DNA of 64,000 bases, taken from assembly GCA_905182985.1 (NCBI GenBank), contig CAJJDN010000014.1, forward strand, positions 515,307 through 579,306. The letters run 5' to 3'. The translations under genes and the position numbers were made by a program. This document shows, piece after piece, positions 24,343 to 36,395 of this stretch. The notes beneath the pieces were generated by a model, which was not told the origin of the DNA, made no database searches, and worked only from the letters and a program-made list of their open reading frames with translations. Source of the stretch: Paramecium sonneborni (Eukaryota > Ciliophora > Oligohymenophorea > Peniculida > Parameciidae). Positions within the stretch are counted from its first letter, which is position 1; each line of letters begins with the position of its first letter.

Positions 24343-24515
24343 GAATATTAAAATATAATTTTATAGATTGTATTATTGTTTAATCAAAAGTAAACTGTTT
24401 AATAATTTAGAATATGATTTAGAAATTAATTATGGATATATTTAATCATTCATTAGAACATTAAATCTCTTAAATATCCAAAATTCAATATTTTTATTGA
24501 CTAATAAATTAATAA

Positions 24516-25064
24516 TCATTGTTAGTAATTTATAAATTATTTTTCAATCATTTATATAAATGGTTTCATCATGTCGTCAATTTATAAAGTAGTTAAAATT
24601 TTCATTTTTATTAGATCTAATTCTTTCAAATACTTTTAAACATAAGGACCATCAGCTAATGCATAACTAAAATGTTTTAAATTGACATTTATGATTCCAG
24701 ATTATTAAGTTCTTAAAAATAATTCAAGTAGAATTAATGCAACTGAATTTATTAATTCATTATCAGCATCTATTTTTAATTAACCAAATAATTCTTTTGA
24801 TTTAAAAAACAATCCATAAAAGATAATATTTTTAATTAAAACAAATTCAAAAAAAACAATTTTTTTACATTCTTTCAACAAATATTAAAAATATTTTGAA
24901 AGTTAAAATCTTGATTTAATGATTTCGCAATGATAATTTTACAATGGATAAAATCCTGCTTCTGATATTGAATTTAAGAAAATATAAAATTAATTTGAAA
25001 ACTTTTAACTTGTCAACTTTTAAAGAATTTCTCTGACAATTTCCTCCGCTATTAATGGTATCAT
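24516..25064 (-). CDS. unknown 182-residue protein
   Basis: No intron. Starts MIPLIAEEIVREILQKLTSQ and is mostly hydrophobic/charged helix, with KNIIFYGLFFKSKELFGQL and DADNELINSVALILLELFLRT in the middle. The pattern could be helical repeats. No catalytic residues or signal peptide stand out. Tail-to-tail with the preceding gene (174 bp between stop codons); its start lies about 20 bp from the formal end of the next minus-strand frame. Confidence 0.55.
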
Positions 25065-25083
25065 TATTTTATGTTATTTTTTT

Positions 25084-26186
25084 TCAGCTTTTTAGAGTTA
25101 TTACAAACGACTAAACTTGAACAAAATCTATTTTGCTATTACATTATTAACAAAAAATATAAGTTCTTGATTTGACTTTTAATAATTATTTTAATGATAT
25201 TAGTAACAAATTAATTGATATCTTTGTTGAGATATCTTAGTTTGCTTAATTAAGCAAAAACAAAAAAAAACAGTTGCAAATCCGTATTTGATATTTTTAA
25301 TTCTCTTATATTTTAAAGATTTTTTTAAATCATAATTATTATTTTATTAAAAATGGGGTAGCTTAATTAAATATTTCTCATACTAAGCTAATCTAAATTA
25401 TTATAATGCTTCTTTATGGGGTTATAATTTATCATTTTTTACAACAAACTAATCTAATGAGCTTATCATTTATTCTAAAGTTGGTAATTATTTTTGTTTA
25501 ATTTTTGTTACTCTTGTTCTGGGTCTTAAATCTTAATCTTCATCACTTTCTAATAAATCAATCAAATTTGAATCATTTGTATTATTTAACATTTTAATAT
25601 CTGAATGAAATGCTTTCGGTTAAGTATACATAGGACTTTCTTAGTTTAATATTTTAGGAAGTTTAGAAGGAGTAGGAATTTTTTTCTCAATTGTGACTAA
25701 TTCACTCAATAAAACAGATTAATTAGTAACTATTTTTTTTGAAGTATAAGTATCTGATTGATTTTCTAAAAAAAATAGTTCTTTTTTAATTTGTTTAATT
25801 TATTCAGAGAGTTTTATTTTTTATTCTTCCCAAATTTGAATCTACTATTCAACTTAAAAAAAATGTTATTCAAAACTTGTTTTTGGATTTTTTATTGATG
25901 TTCTAAAAGATTAATGTTTATTTAATTCAACATTTATTTTATCATACTCTTGCCTCAAATTAACTAATTTTTTAGAAAGATTATTGATATGAATCTACTT
26001 GGGAATTGGTTTTTCAGGAATAGATTAGGCTCTAATTCTTTATTTTAATTAAGGTATTAATTCTTCAATTACTCTTCGTTCTTTTTCTTCAAAGCCTAAA
26101 GATTTCTTTATTTTTTGAATATGATCAGGTAATTTATGAAGACCCTCACTTTTACCTACAAATTAATAAGCTAAGTATTTATTCAT
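25084..26186 (-). CDS. unknown coiled-coil protein, 3' end uncertain
   Basis: ATG at 26186 opens MNKYLAYQFVGKSEGLHKLP, followed by charged helices (KPIPKQIHINNLSKKLVNL; QVEQQIQIWEEQKIKLSEQ) and a basic/serine stretch. Coding character is clear to about 25380. Beyond that the same frame stays open to TGA 25084 but turns A/T-rich (DLKKIFKIQENQKYQIRIC), so the real end may be earlier through an intron I cannot place. No family recognised. Confidence 0.5.
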
Positions 26187-26481
26187 ATTATAATTTATAA
26201 ATAAATTCTTGATTGATAATTGAAGTTTGTATAATTCTAATCGGATTAACAGATTAAAAAGATATAAATATTTAAGCTGTTGATTACTTAAGCATTTAAG
26301 CTTAAATTATAATATTGATTAAGATATCTATAATAAAGAATATTTTGCATAATTAAAATATGTATTTTTATAGTAATTTAGATTATTGTGATTGAAGTAA
26401 AATGGTAAGTGAGAATAAAAAAATAAGAAAATAATTTGATAAAATTAATTATATATAGAATATTAAAAATTTTAACTGTTA

Positions 26482-27281
26482 ATGCAACTTCGTTAAAGCA
26501 AGAGTAGGAAAAGCATTGATGATCATGAATTAGGATAAAAGAAACAATAAAGTACTCGAAAATCAGTTGGACAAATAAAGTAAAAGCGAAGTCTTTCAAA
26601 GGATAAAGAAAACCATAAAACATAGACATAATTGAATAATAAAGTAAAAAATATAAGCGAAACATTCAAATTAAAAGATATATTGAAACACAAAGAATTT
26701 TATAAAGGAAATGAGGAATAAGAAGAAAATACTGCTACACGATCAACACCTTAAAAAACTGAATGTTAGACTAGCAATTCTCGATTTAGTAATTGTAATT
26801 GCAAATAAGAAATAATAGAAGATAATTTAAAGTATATAATTTAGTAAGTAAGTTTAGTCTAAAATAAGAAATATTAGAGCATTTAGAGAAAATACAATGC
26901 ATTGTTTAAAAAAATGAAAGATTTATGACACATAGATCATAATAAGAAATAAAGGCTGAAAGTTTTTTAAGTTAGGATAAATCTTCAAGGAAATGTCCTA
27001 ATAAGGTTTAAGAATAAGATTAATCAGAAGATGTCTTAAACACTAGTAACATTTATAATTTAAATTATATCATTCAACAACAATAACTTTAAATATCAAA
27101 TTTAAAGACTAAATTATTTTGTTAAGAATAAAAATTCTTTGAAAAGTAGTCATAATATGAGTAGGAAGTGTTGTAATTAAAAAATCAAATATTATAATTA
27201 ACAAGTGGAATGGAGATGCTAAAAGAGTAAATTCATTAGTAGCAATTCTAAAAGCAAATAAATGTTCAATAAAAAAAATGA
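26482..27281 (+). CDS. unknown Q/K-rich coiled-coil protein
   Basis: 257 residues. Basic N-terminus (MQLRQSKSRKSIDDHELGQ), a small cysteine patch (SRFSNCNCKQEI), and a C-terminal coiled coil (QYEQEVLQLKNQILQLTSG). One 26-nt intron at 26832-26857; an alternative 21-nt donor/acceptor pair inside it leaves the wrong frame. Start taken at ATG 26482; the upstream ATG at 26401 is in another frame that dead-ends. Function not recognised. Confidence 0.6.
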
Positions 27282-27459
27282 AATTTTAGTTATATATAAA
27301 TATATTTAATATAAATGTTTACTACCTTGAATTTTTAATGATTTTAGTAAGTTTAAATTATTTGAAATTGAATTTTGTTTAATACAAGAATTTATATGAG
27401 TATTTATTATAATCTATTATTAATAATTATAAAATAATATTCTTTAACTTTAAAGCGTA

Positions 27460-29263
27460 ATGGAATAATCAAATTTTATGACAGGAGATAGAAACAATGA
27501 TAATTCCTCTTCAGAAGAAATAGATTTAGAATTACAAGATGACGAAGTAAAATAAATGGTAATAAAGTATAGACATAGGTCAATTAGGATTGCCCTTAAG
27601 AACAGTAGGTCTTGAGTCATTTATTGGAAATAGGAGAATACATTGATTATCTGGATTCAAATACAAATAAATGGATGGCAATGAAGATTGTGGATATTTA
27701 AAACTCAAATATAAGACTTTAATCCCCTTCTACTTAAAATACTTTTTGGATATAATTTTCATATGAAATAATTCGTAAATAGTGGATTCCTGGAGTCCCT
27801 TTGTTAAATACAAGAGTTGAAGTTTATAATTCTAATAAAGGTTGGTTAATTGGCATTGTTGTACAAATAGAAAAAGACTCAGCTTTAATTCATCATTAAG
27901 GATATAAGAGGATTTATGATTAGAATTATTAATTGAAAGACATTCATCCTCTTGGTTAGAACTCAAATGAACCTGGAATAGGAAAATTATTAAAATAATA
28001 ACCATAATCAATTCTAAGATTGTAGCATCGCTTTAATCTTTATCTTTAATTATAAAATCTATTATCTATGCGTAAAAAATATAAGGAGATAGAAACATCT
28101 TTGTAGTCTACATTGAGTGAATAAGGAATGCTAATAAGAGAGGTATAAGGGGATGGTAATTGTATGTTTAGAGCTATAAGTGATTAACTATATGGAAATG
28201 AAATCTACCATAAAGAACTACGTAAATTTGCAATGCAATATATTTTATAAGAAAAGGATTATTTCTAAGATTATATAATAAATGGAAATGTGGAAGAATA
28301 TGTAGAATATAAATCAAAAGATGGTGTTTGGGGAGATAATATAGAACTTTAGGCTTTTCGAGAACTCTATGATATTCCTATTGAAATTTATGTTTGTAGT
28401 AAAGAACCCTTAAAAACTGGTTTGGAGGCAAATCCATATAATAAGGAGTAATAATTATTCTTATCTTTTAGACCAATTAGATTATCATATCATGGAAGAT
28501 CTCATTACAACTCAATTAAATTAAAAGATAAACAACATTCTGCCTTATTAGGAAGTTTAGAAATTAGTTAATATGAAAAGCAAATGTTCGAAAAATTGTT
28601 AGAATAGAAAAACAAACAAAGTGCAAACAATAATAATAGATATGGATAATAATTATCTAGAGCTTAATTTGAAAATTGCATTAGTAATGAATTAGATATT
28701 ATTTTTAATGAATCTAAACGATTATTTTAAGATCAATAACTTAAAAAGTATTTTAGTAGAATTATTTTAGTGAATAAACTGCCATAAAGGAATCTTTGCA
28801 ATAACTAGAATATGAAGAAGAAGAAGAATAACTTATGGACATGGTTATTAAAGAAAGTGTTCAAGATGCTTAATTTAATTAATAATACCCTATTTAATAA
28901 TAAAAATAAACTTAACAATAATAACAATCACAATAACCATTATAATAACAATAATAATAATAATAATAACAATAATAATAATAATAACAACCTAATTTGG
29001 AAAGCGAAATATTGAGAAAAATTATGGAATAAAGCAAATAAGAATAAGAATAATAGTTTATGTAATAATTTGAAGATACATAATTTTAAAATGCATTGAA
29101 AGAAAGTGAAAAAACAATTTATGAAGATCCCATGAATAATCCAATAATTGCATAAGTTATGGATATGGGATTCTTTACACTTGAATAAGTAGTAGAAGCT
29201 TATGCAATTCATAGAGATGACCCAGATATGATCATTAATTATCTTTATGAAAATTTCTAATGA
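27460..29263 (+). CDS. OTU deubiquitinase with C-terminal UBA domain (OTUD5-like)
   Basis: About 586 residues. The OTU cysteine-protease domain is clear: EVQGDGNCMFRAISDQLYG with Cys near 228, YVEYKSKDGVWGDNIELQA, and the catalytic His in SYHGRSHYNS near 341. That is the OTUD5 (DUBA) arrangement. A helix with UIM character (EEEEEQLMDMVIKESVQDA) follows, then a polyglutamine run (about 28900-28995), then a UBA-like end (QVMDMGFFTLEQVVEAYAIH) for binding ubiquitin. Introns 27559-27578 and 28748-28770. The N-terminal Tudor/SH3-like piece (WIPGVPLLNTRVEVYNSNKG) may sense another ligand. Its 3' two thirds are repeated after the N at 29437, an assembly effect. Confidence 0.88.
28900..28995 (+). repeat. 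polyglutamine tract encoded by TAA/CAA
   Basis: Within the OTU gene a run of about 30 glutamines, interrupted by few other residues, is written mainly as TAA with some CAA. In the standard code it would be a wall of stops, so it is direct evidence of the ciliate code. Such trinucleotide runs may vary in length between strains. A second copy lies about 1.2 kb downstream through the assembly duplication. Confidence 0.85.
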
Positions 29264-29292
29264 TATTATAAATATTTTTATTTAGAATATAA

Positions 29293-29436
29293 ATGGATGA
29301 CTAAGATAAAATTCAAGAGGATGAATGTATGAATTAATATTGTACAATTGAATCATAAAATGTTTATGCAGCTAAATTTAGTGATTAAATTCTATTTTTT
29401 TGTAAAGAATGTCTTGAATTGTATAATGAGAAAAAG
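29293..29436 (+). pseudogene. truncated PHD-gene copy (assembly duplicate)
   Basis: The first 144 nt of the PHD finger gene (MDDQDKIQEDECMNQYC onward), cut at the N at 29437 in mid-codon context. It is identical to the start of the complete gene at 30490. It is not a real pseudogene if the two contig ends are merged. Confidence 0.85.
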
Positions 29437-29437
29437 N

Positions 29438-30460
29438 TATTTTATAAGAAAAGGATTATTTCTAAGATTATATAATAAATGGAAATGTGGAAGAATATGT
29501 AGAATATAAATCAAAAGATGGTGTTTGGGGAGATAATATAGAACTTTAGGCTTTTCGAGAACTCTATGATATTCCTATTGAAATTTATGTTTGTAGTAAA
29601 GAACCCTTAAAAACTGGTTTGGAGGCAAATCCATATAATAAGGAGTAATAATTATTCTTATCTTTTAGACCAATTAGATTATCATATCATGGAAGATCTC
29701 ATTACAACTCAATTAAATTAAAAGATAAACAACATTCTGCCTTATTAGGAAGTTTAGAAATTAGTTAATATGAAAAGCAAATGTTCGAAAAATTGTTAGA
29801 ATAGAAAAACAAACAAAGTGCAAACAATAATAATAGATATGGATAATAATTATCTAGAGCTTAATTTGAAAATTGCATTAGTAATGAATTAGATATTATT
29901 TTTAATGAATCTAAACGATTATTTTAAGATCAATAACTTAAAAAGTATTTTAGTAGAATTATTTTAGTGAATAAACTGCCATAAAGGAATCTTTGCAATA
30001 ACTAGAATATGAAGAAGAAGAAGAATAACTTATGGACATGGTTATTAAAGAAAGTGTTCAAGATGCTTAATTTAATTAATAATACCCTATTTAATAATAA
30101 AAATAAACTTAACAATAATAACAATCACAATAACCATTATAATAACAATAATAATAATAATAATAACAATAATAATAATAATAACAACCTAATTTGGAAA
30201 GCGAAATATTGAGAAAAATTATGGAATAAAGCAAATAAGAATAAGAATAATAGTTTATGTAATAATTTGAAGATACATAATTTTAAAATGCATTGAAAGA
30301 AAGTGAAAAAACAATTTATGAAGATCCCATGAATAATCCAATAATTGCATAAGTTATGGATATGGGATTCTTTACACTTGAATAAGTAGTAGAAGCTTAT
30401 GCAATTCATAGAGATGACCCAGATATGATCATTAATTATCTTTATGAAAATTTCTAATGA
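29438..30460 (+). pseudogene. 5'-truncated OTU-gene copy (assembly duplicate)
   Basis: Identical to 28241-29263 of the OTU gene, lacking the N-terminus and the catalytic Cys. It begins immediately after the N at 29437 inside the OTU domain and runs to the same TGA. Count the gene once. Confidence 0.88.
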
Positions 30461-30633
30461 TATTATAAATATTTTTATTTAGAATATAAATGGATGACTA
30501 AGATAAAATTCAAGAGGATGAATGTATGAATTAATATTGTACAATTGAATCATAAAATGTTTATGCAGCTAAATTTAGTGATTAAATTCTATTTTTTTGT
30601 AAAGAATGTCTTGAATTGTATAATGAGAAAAAG
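29438..30633. repeat. right copy of 1196-nt perfect repeat
   Basis: Partner of 28241-29436. After 30633 the sequence continues uniquely into the rest of the PHD gene, so this copy is the one joined to the true downstream DNA, while the left copy is joined to the true upstream DNA. Confidence 0.95.
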
Positions 30634-31157
30634 TGTTGTTATTTCTGTGCTTAAGTATTTATACTAATATTCTAGGTGTATAGTGATTAAAATGAAAATT
30701 TTTTAGACGGCTAAAAATGGATAGCTTGTGATTAAGATAGGTGTGACAAATGGGTATTAAAATTATTATAAAATAATTTAAGACGCATTTATCTTGTGAA
30801 GCTAAAAATGGAATTCATGGAATTGAAACCTTAGTAGAAGAAGATTTAAAATTTAAATACATTTGTCCATGGTGTAGAATTGAAGATCAAAAATTAAGAA
30901 ATATGAAACCTCTGTAAAGATCTATCAATAGAAAAGGATTCAAATTCTTAGATAAAATTCACAAAAGAAAAAATAGTACTTATGAACCTCCTGTAACAAG
31001 TAACAATAATTGTACTTCATATTTTAACTCAATATATTCAAATAAATCAAGTTATTTAGATGAACTCTTAAAAAAGAATGGAGGCTTTAGTTAGTAAATA
31101 ACTTAAGAAGAAATGCAATTAGATTTACAGAAAATGATTTCATTGGTTAAATAATGA
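30490..31157 (+). CDS. PHD-type zinc finger protein
   Basis: 205 residues. A run of zinc-binding pairs is visible: CMNQYC, FFCKECL, CCYFC, then WIACDQDRCDKWTHLSCE and YICPWC. The last three groups have the Cys4-His-Cys3 order of a PHD finger, with the Trp two residues before the metal-binding His, which in many PHDs reads histone H3 tails. The remainder is basic and unstructured. Introns 30655-30675 (21 nt) and 30754-30782 (29 nt); the second splits the finger between W and THL. Starts 29 bp after the OTU-copy stop. Confidence 0.8.
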
Positions 31158-31463
31158 CACTACAATCTAAATTTTTTTTAATTATAAATATGTTGATCAT
31201 TACTAATCACAATTATATCCTTTTTGATTAAATGTTCTGGCAAACAATATTAATTATATTAAATCCATTTTAAAGTTATTTGTTTAATCAAATACTTAAA
31301 ATTAAAACATAAATTACCATTAAAAAATGTTTCTCTTGTAAAAAAGAATTTACTGATTTAGAGAACCCAACCAAACGAAAGGAAATTTATTGAAAAATAA
31401 ATGATAAATAAGGATTGAAATCATATATAAAATTATAAAATATAATTTATTTCAATTGATAAC

Positions 31464-32978
31464 ATGAAATCAGCATATGCTTCTCTAAAAGATTTACTAC
31501 CTTTGATGTAAAATAAACAACCAAAATTAAAAATAAAACTTTAAGCGAGTCAAAATTATGAAGAATCTTGTATATGTAATTAAATGAGTTGTTTAATATG
31601 CTCTCGAAAAAGATCATCATCAATGATTTCTCTAAAACCATTGAAACACTCAGTATTAATTGAATAAGGAAATGTAGAAAAATAAGACATTGCTTAGCTT
31701 TAAAGTTTGATATCAAGAAAATTATAAAGATAAGCTTCTAATTAATTGTTGTAGTAAACATATTATGGTGGAAAACAAAATTATGAACCTAAAGATTCGT
31801 CAACAAATTCCTCTACATGGTTATTATCAAAATCTCATTCTAGAAAAATTTCATTAGATAATTATTCATAAAAAGAAGTTATTTAACTTAAAACAACATA
31901 ATAATAGGCTAGTATAATAAGCAGATCGGCATTCCGATTTATTTATGTTATAGGAAAAGGTGGTTTTGGAAAAGTTTGGAGAGTTGAGATGAAATAAACA
32001 AAAAAAGAGTTTGCATTAAAAGAAATGATTAAGGCAAAGTATATTTAGTTATATCTTAGAATTATTTCGAAAAGATCAGTTAATTCAGTTATGAATGAAA
32101 AGTTTTTATTGGAACATCTTCGTCATCCTTTTCTTGTCAATATGCATTTTGCATTTTAAGATAGAGAAAATTTATATCTTGTATTGGATTTATTAAGAGG
32201 AGGAGACTTAAGATTTCATATAGGTAAATTGAAAAGATTTACTGAAGATTAAGCAAGTAAATTATTAATATATAATAAGAATTTTTTGCTTGTTGTATGT
32301 TACTTGCATTACAGTATTTACATTCGAATGGTATCATTCATAGAGATCTGAAACCAGAAAATTTGGTTTTCGACAAAGAAGGTTTTTTACATTTAACAGA
32401 TTTGGGAGTAGCTAGATTAAATAAGGATAGTATTGCAAATGATACTTCTGGAACTCCAGGATATATGGCACCAGAAGTACTGTGTAGAATGGAGCATTCT
32501 TATTCTGTTGATTATTATGCACTTGGAGTTATTCTTTATGAAATTTTAATTGGTAAAAGACCCTACAATGGAAAAAATAGATAAGAAATTAGAGATTAAA
32601 TATTAGCTAAATAAGCATTCATTAAAGAAGGTACTCCTAATATAAGTAACAAAGCTATAGATTTTATTAATAAGGTATTTAATTTTTTAATTTAGTTACT
32701 CATTCGAAAACCTTAATAAAGATTAGGTTTTAGTGGAATTGAAGAAATAATACATCATTAATGGTTAAAGGGAGTTTAATGGACAAAATTGTTGAATAAA
32801 GAAATGAAATCTTTATATATCCCAGGAGTAACTTATTTTTCTTAATAAAAAGAGTATTGATGGTAATAGTGATTTTTAAAATCAGATATCAGCAGATAGT
32901 GAAATAGAAGAAGACTGTTAAAGTTTATTAAGAAGAAAAAGTGTTTAAAGTTTATTCGAAGGGTATAAGTTCTAATGA
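31464..32978 (+). CDS. AGC-like serine/threonine protein kinase
   Basis: About 474 residues. The ~150-residue N-terminal extension is Q/S-rich with a CICNQMSCLIC cysteine patch. The kinase domain has the glycine loop GKGGFGKVW (~163), ALKEMIK lysine, HRDLKPEN catalytic loop (~277), DLG in place of DFG (LTDLGVA), and GTPGYMAPEV. The sequence around RPYNG and the lobe after it are AGC-like. DLG is tolerated in some active kinases. There is no clear hydrophobic motif at the C-terminus. Introns 32039-32059, 32257-32279, 32675-32695, 32828-32852; the last, 25 nt, is needed to reach the serine-rich tail. Confidence 0.9.
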
Positions 32979-33173
32979 ATGTAAATATTAGTTTATTATT
33001 TAAAATAGTCTAAAGAGTAATAGATCTATTTTTATTAATTAATTTTTAAAATTATTTCATTCTAAACTTCTCAATCTCAAAATTCCTACTATTTTATGAA
33101 CTAACTTTTGTGAATATAAAATTAAAAAAAGAATAGTTTTATTATTATTAATAACATCAATATTGCATTAATC

Positions 33174-35089
33174 ATGAGTAGAAAACCAATTTTTTATCCG
33201 GATAAGTAACAATAGCAGTAACAGAGTTATTTGTATAATTAACCTACATAAATTTAAACTGGCAGACAAGCTGATACTAGGATTGCTAATATGAAAAACA
33301 CAGAACACCTCTTAATGGGTATTATTTTTTATCATTCAGCTCCATAACATAATTCTCCATTTTCTACATTCAGCACAGCTATTTAATCATATGATGCTTC
33401 ATTTTTGAGTAATAGAGTCGAGGATTCTAATGGAGTATTCTAATAAATTTTAAAACATGTCAATCAAATAATTATGGAAAGAGTCTAGGTTTAAGAATCA
33501 AAGATAAAAGAAATGTAAAATCAAATAGATTAAAACAGAAATAATATTATTGAAATCCGAGGATAAAATGCTGAATAATTAAGCTTAAAATTTATATAGT
33601 TTGAAGAATCTGTAAAATTTATATATCAATTTTCTAGATTAAAGCATAAATTAAAAAGGCTCAAGAAGAATTGGTGAATTAATAGGCTAATTTTCAAAAA
33701 GATTATTAAATTAAGTTTAAAGAATTGCAAGATTCGACTGATAATAAATTAAAATTGTTATAAAAAGAAAACTAGTAAAATTTAGTTAAATTTAAAGAAG
33801 AGTCTCAACTAAGAATTCTTCCTCAAATTAATCTTAGTGAAGATAAGACTATAAAGGATATTCAATAAAAAATTAAAGATCTTTAGTAATTTTTTGATTC
33901 TTATCATAATGAATATACTTAATCTGATTAAAAAACTAAGTAAAAATATTTTCTAATATATTTTAGATAATAATTAACAAAACTAGAAAAAAATATATTA
34001 GAACAATCCTAAAAAATTAATGTTTAAGAAGAATAAACAATTGCTTAATTTAAGAATTTTTAAAATAATTAATAAAACAATATAACCTAAGCATGCAAAA
34101 AGTTATCAGATGAAATTGAAATTAAGTTAAAGTAAGTTTAGAATATGACACAGTAAAAACCATTTTCTTAGTCTGAAAAGTAATGGATAGCTTATAAATT
34201 AGATTGACAGAATTAACACTTAATTAGGAAGATCAAAATAAAATTACTCAAGGAGTATTTGAATTACAGAATTCTTAAAAGTTACTATCTTAATAATACT
34301 AAGAATTATCACGAAGGATAGATCAACACTTATCCTAAAATTCTAAATAAGAACTTTATATCTAATAATTATAATAGAAATTAGATAGGGTATAGATATT
34401 ATTTTTAATTTTAGAATAAAGACGAAATTGATGATGGAATAACCTAATTAAAATTAGAACTTTCTTGTCTAATGAAGTAATTTGAGAAAATTAAATAAGA
34501 ATATAAAAATTAGTTTGAATATCTTTAAGATTTATAAAATAAATCAAACGAAGAAATTAGAAAGTCAAAATAAGAACTGCTATTTTCCTTTAAATAGACA
34601 GATTAAAATCATTGGATAGATGAATTTAATAAGAAAAAGCCTGAAATTTAACAAGCATAAGTTCAAGTGTTTAATTATGAAGAAGATTCAGAAAGTAAAA
34701 GTGATCATTAATTAAATGAATTATCAGAATAAAACACAATCGTAAGAATTTGATTATTATATTAGGAATAAATAGAGCCAGAGTTTGAAAAAGAAGCTTT
34801 TATTGATAAGTTAAAAGCACTCAGTCCCTCTAAAAATAATTAAACTTAGGAGGAAATGATGGTAGAAGTTAAAGAAGTGAATTAGAATAAAGAAAACAAT
34901 TAAAAAGAAGAAGAAGATGATGATAATGATAATGATAATGAAGCAACATATCAATTAGATGAAAATGGTTACTTATTAGATGAAGAGGGAAATTATTTAT
35001 TAGATGAAAATGGTTAAATGATTCAATTAAATGAAACCTAAATAGAGTATTTAAGAAAATAAGATATGGTTTAAGAGGAAGATAATTGA
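33174..35089 (+). CDS. long coiled-coil protein with C-terminal LDENG repeats
   Basis: 589 residues. After a Q-rich start the protein is one long coiled coil (residues ~110-470), then an acidic tail with EEEDDDNDNDNE and three near-repeats of a short unit: LDENGYL, LDEEGNYL, LDENGQM. Six introns (33319-33339, 33612-33637, 33940-33966, 34180-34202, 34390-34414, 34742-34765) all restore frame and the total is a multiple of three. The repeat resembles short D-E-N-G units that could bind calcium, but that is a guess. Probably cytoskeletal or ciliary. Confidence 0.75.
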
Positions 35090-36395
35090 TAATTATAATA
35101 TATTTTATCATTTAAATTAAGTGATTAAGAATAATTTTAGTTAATTAAATACTTTAAATTTCTTAAAGCTTAAACATTAAATTTATAAACAATAATAAAT
35201 TAATATTGGCCTGTTTTTTTTTTGGTTTATCATAGAGAACTGAAAATACTATGAGTTAAAATAAGATCTATTAATTTTTATTACTAAAATTAAATAGTTA
35301 AAACTTTCAAAATATTTTGCTTTACAAGATAGGTTATAAATTTTGTTGAACAAAATTAAAATAACAATGAGAATATCACTTCAATTTAATATAGTTTTTT
35401 TTTCGTAAATTAAATTGCTTAACATTTATTCCATCTCAAGGTTCTTTTTTGAAATAGAAATCATCTCCAATTTAACTTTATTTTAAGATTCTGTTAATAT
35501 AGATTAGCTTTATTAATACTTAAATAATTTAATGAAATACAGAGGAGGCGAAAAAATTAAATTAGTCTAATTCTTTTGAGAATTAGTTTAACTCTGATTT
35601 TAGAGCTAAGAATTGTGATATCATTTATATTTTTTCTTGTTTTTTTTTCATCACCATATGAATCAAATTTCTAAGTGATATATAAAAAAAAGGAATACTT
35701 ATTGTTTTTCTAGAAGATTGGATTTTTAAATTCATACTTCCCTTATTGATTTTTAACTCTTTTAAAACCATAATTATTCATTTAGCGAGTAAATGAATCA
35801 ATATGATTATGCTTAAAATAGTTTAAGAGAATCTGAGTTTCAAATAGTTCTTATTGATGGATTACAATACCATCACCTTTTTAATCGAAACTAATAATTT
35901 CTGAATAAGATTAATTCTATTTTATTTTATTTAAATTGGATTACATCTAATATTTCAATCAATTTTGTCACAAATTTTGGGATTCTCTAATTTTTAGTAT
36001 TCATTAATTTTTATATCGAATTTTCTGTAAAAATTCTCAATAATAAGCTTGTAACTCTCAGAAAAACAAGAGTTAAGTGATACCTTTAAAAATTAAGATC
36101 TTTAGACTAATTTATAAATCAAAAGCTAATATTGCATAATAGTTATCAAGTTTTTAAATAATATATGCAATAACATAAGTTATAATAATATTTCCAAAAT
36201 TTTGATAAAATTAAACTATATGAAAATCTGCAATTGGGAAGAATGATGAATGAGTTTAAAAGCGGGAATAAGGATGATATTTGAGCTTGATGAATTATTC
36301 GAGTTTTTAGTTGGAAAACCAATCAAATTTAAGTATTGAGATTCTTAAACTATATATAAAAAAATAATTTTCTAGTATATTAAAATAACAAATAT
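35090..36395. other. gene-free A+T-rich stretch
   Basis: About 1.3 kb upstream of the histone gene without a supportable frame on either strand. It contains a perfect hairpin, CTAATTCT-TTTG-AGAATTAG, at 35567-35586. It must hold the H2A.Z promoter at its right end. It may also contain a decayed gene or noncoding RNA. Confidence 0.5.

Larger units (their letters stand above)
28241..29436. repeat. left copy of 1196-nt perfect repeat flanking an N
   Basis: Bases 28241-29436 equal 29438-30633, with only the single N at 29437 between them. The copy starts inside the OTU coding region and ends inside the PHD gene. Both breakpoints are at arbitrary coding positions, as expected for two contigs overlapping by 1196 nt and placed end to end. 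Confidence 0.95.

Noticed and set aside
26378..26665. Minus-strand hydrophobic frame that looks like a membrane protein
   Set aside because: It is opposite the K/Q-rich coding frame starting at 26482; the hydrophobicity is complementary shadow.
28940..29212. Minus-strand frame with a poly-leucine run (and its second copy)
   Set aside because: It is the complement of the OTU gene's polyglutamine tract; the plus-strand frame has conserved OTU and UBA motifs.
28241..30633. Recent tandem gene duplication of OTU and PHD genes
   Set aside because: The copies are identical over coding, intron and spacer, split by a single N, and each truncated at the N side; an assembly overlap explains all of this.
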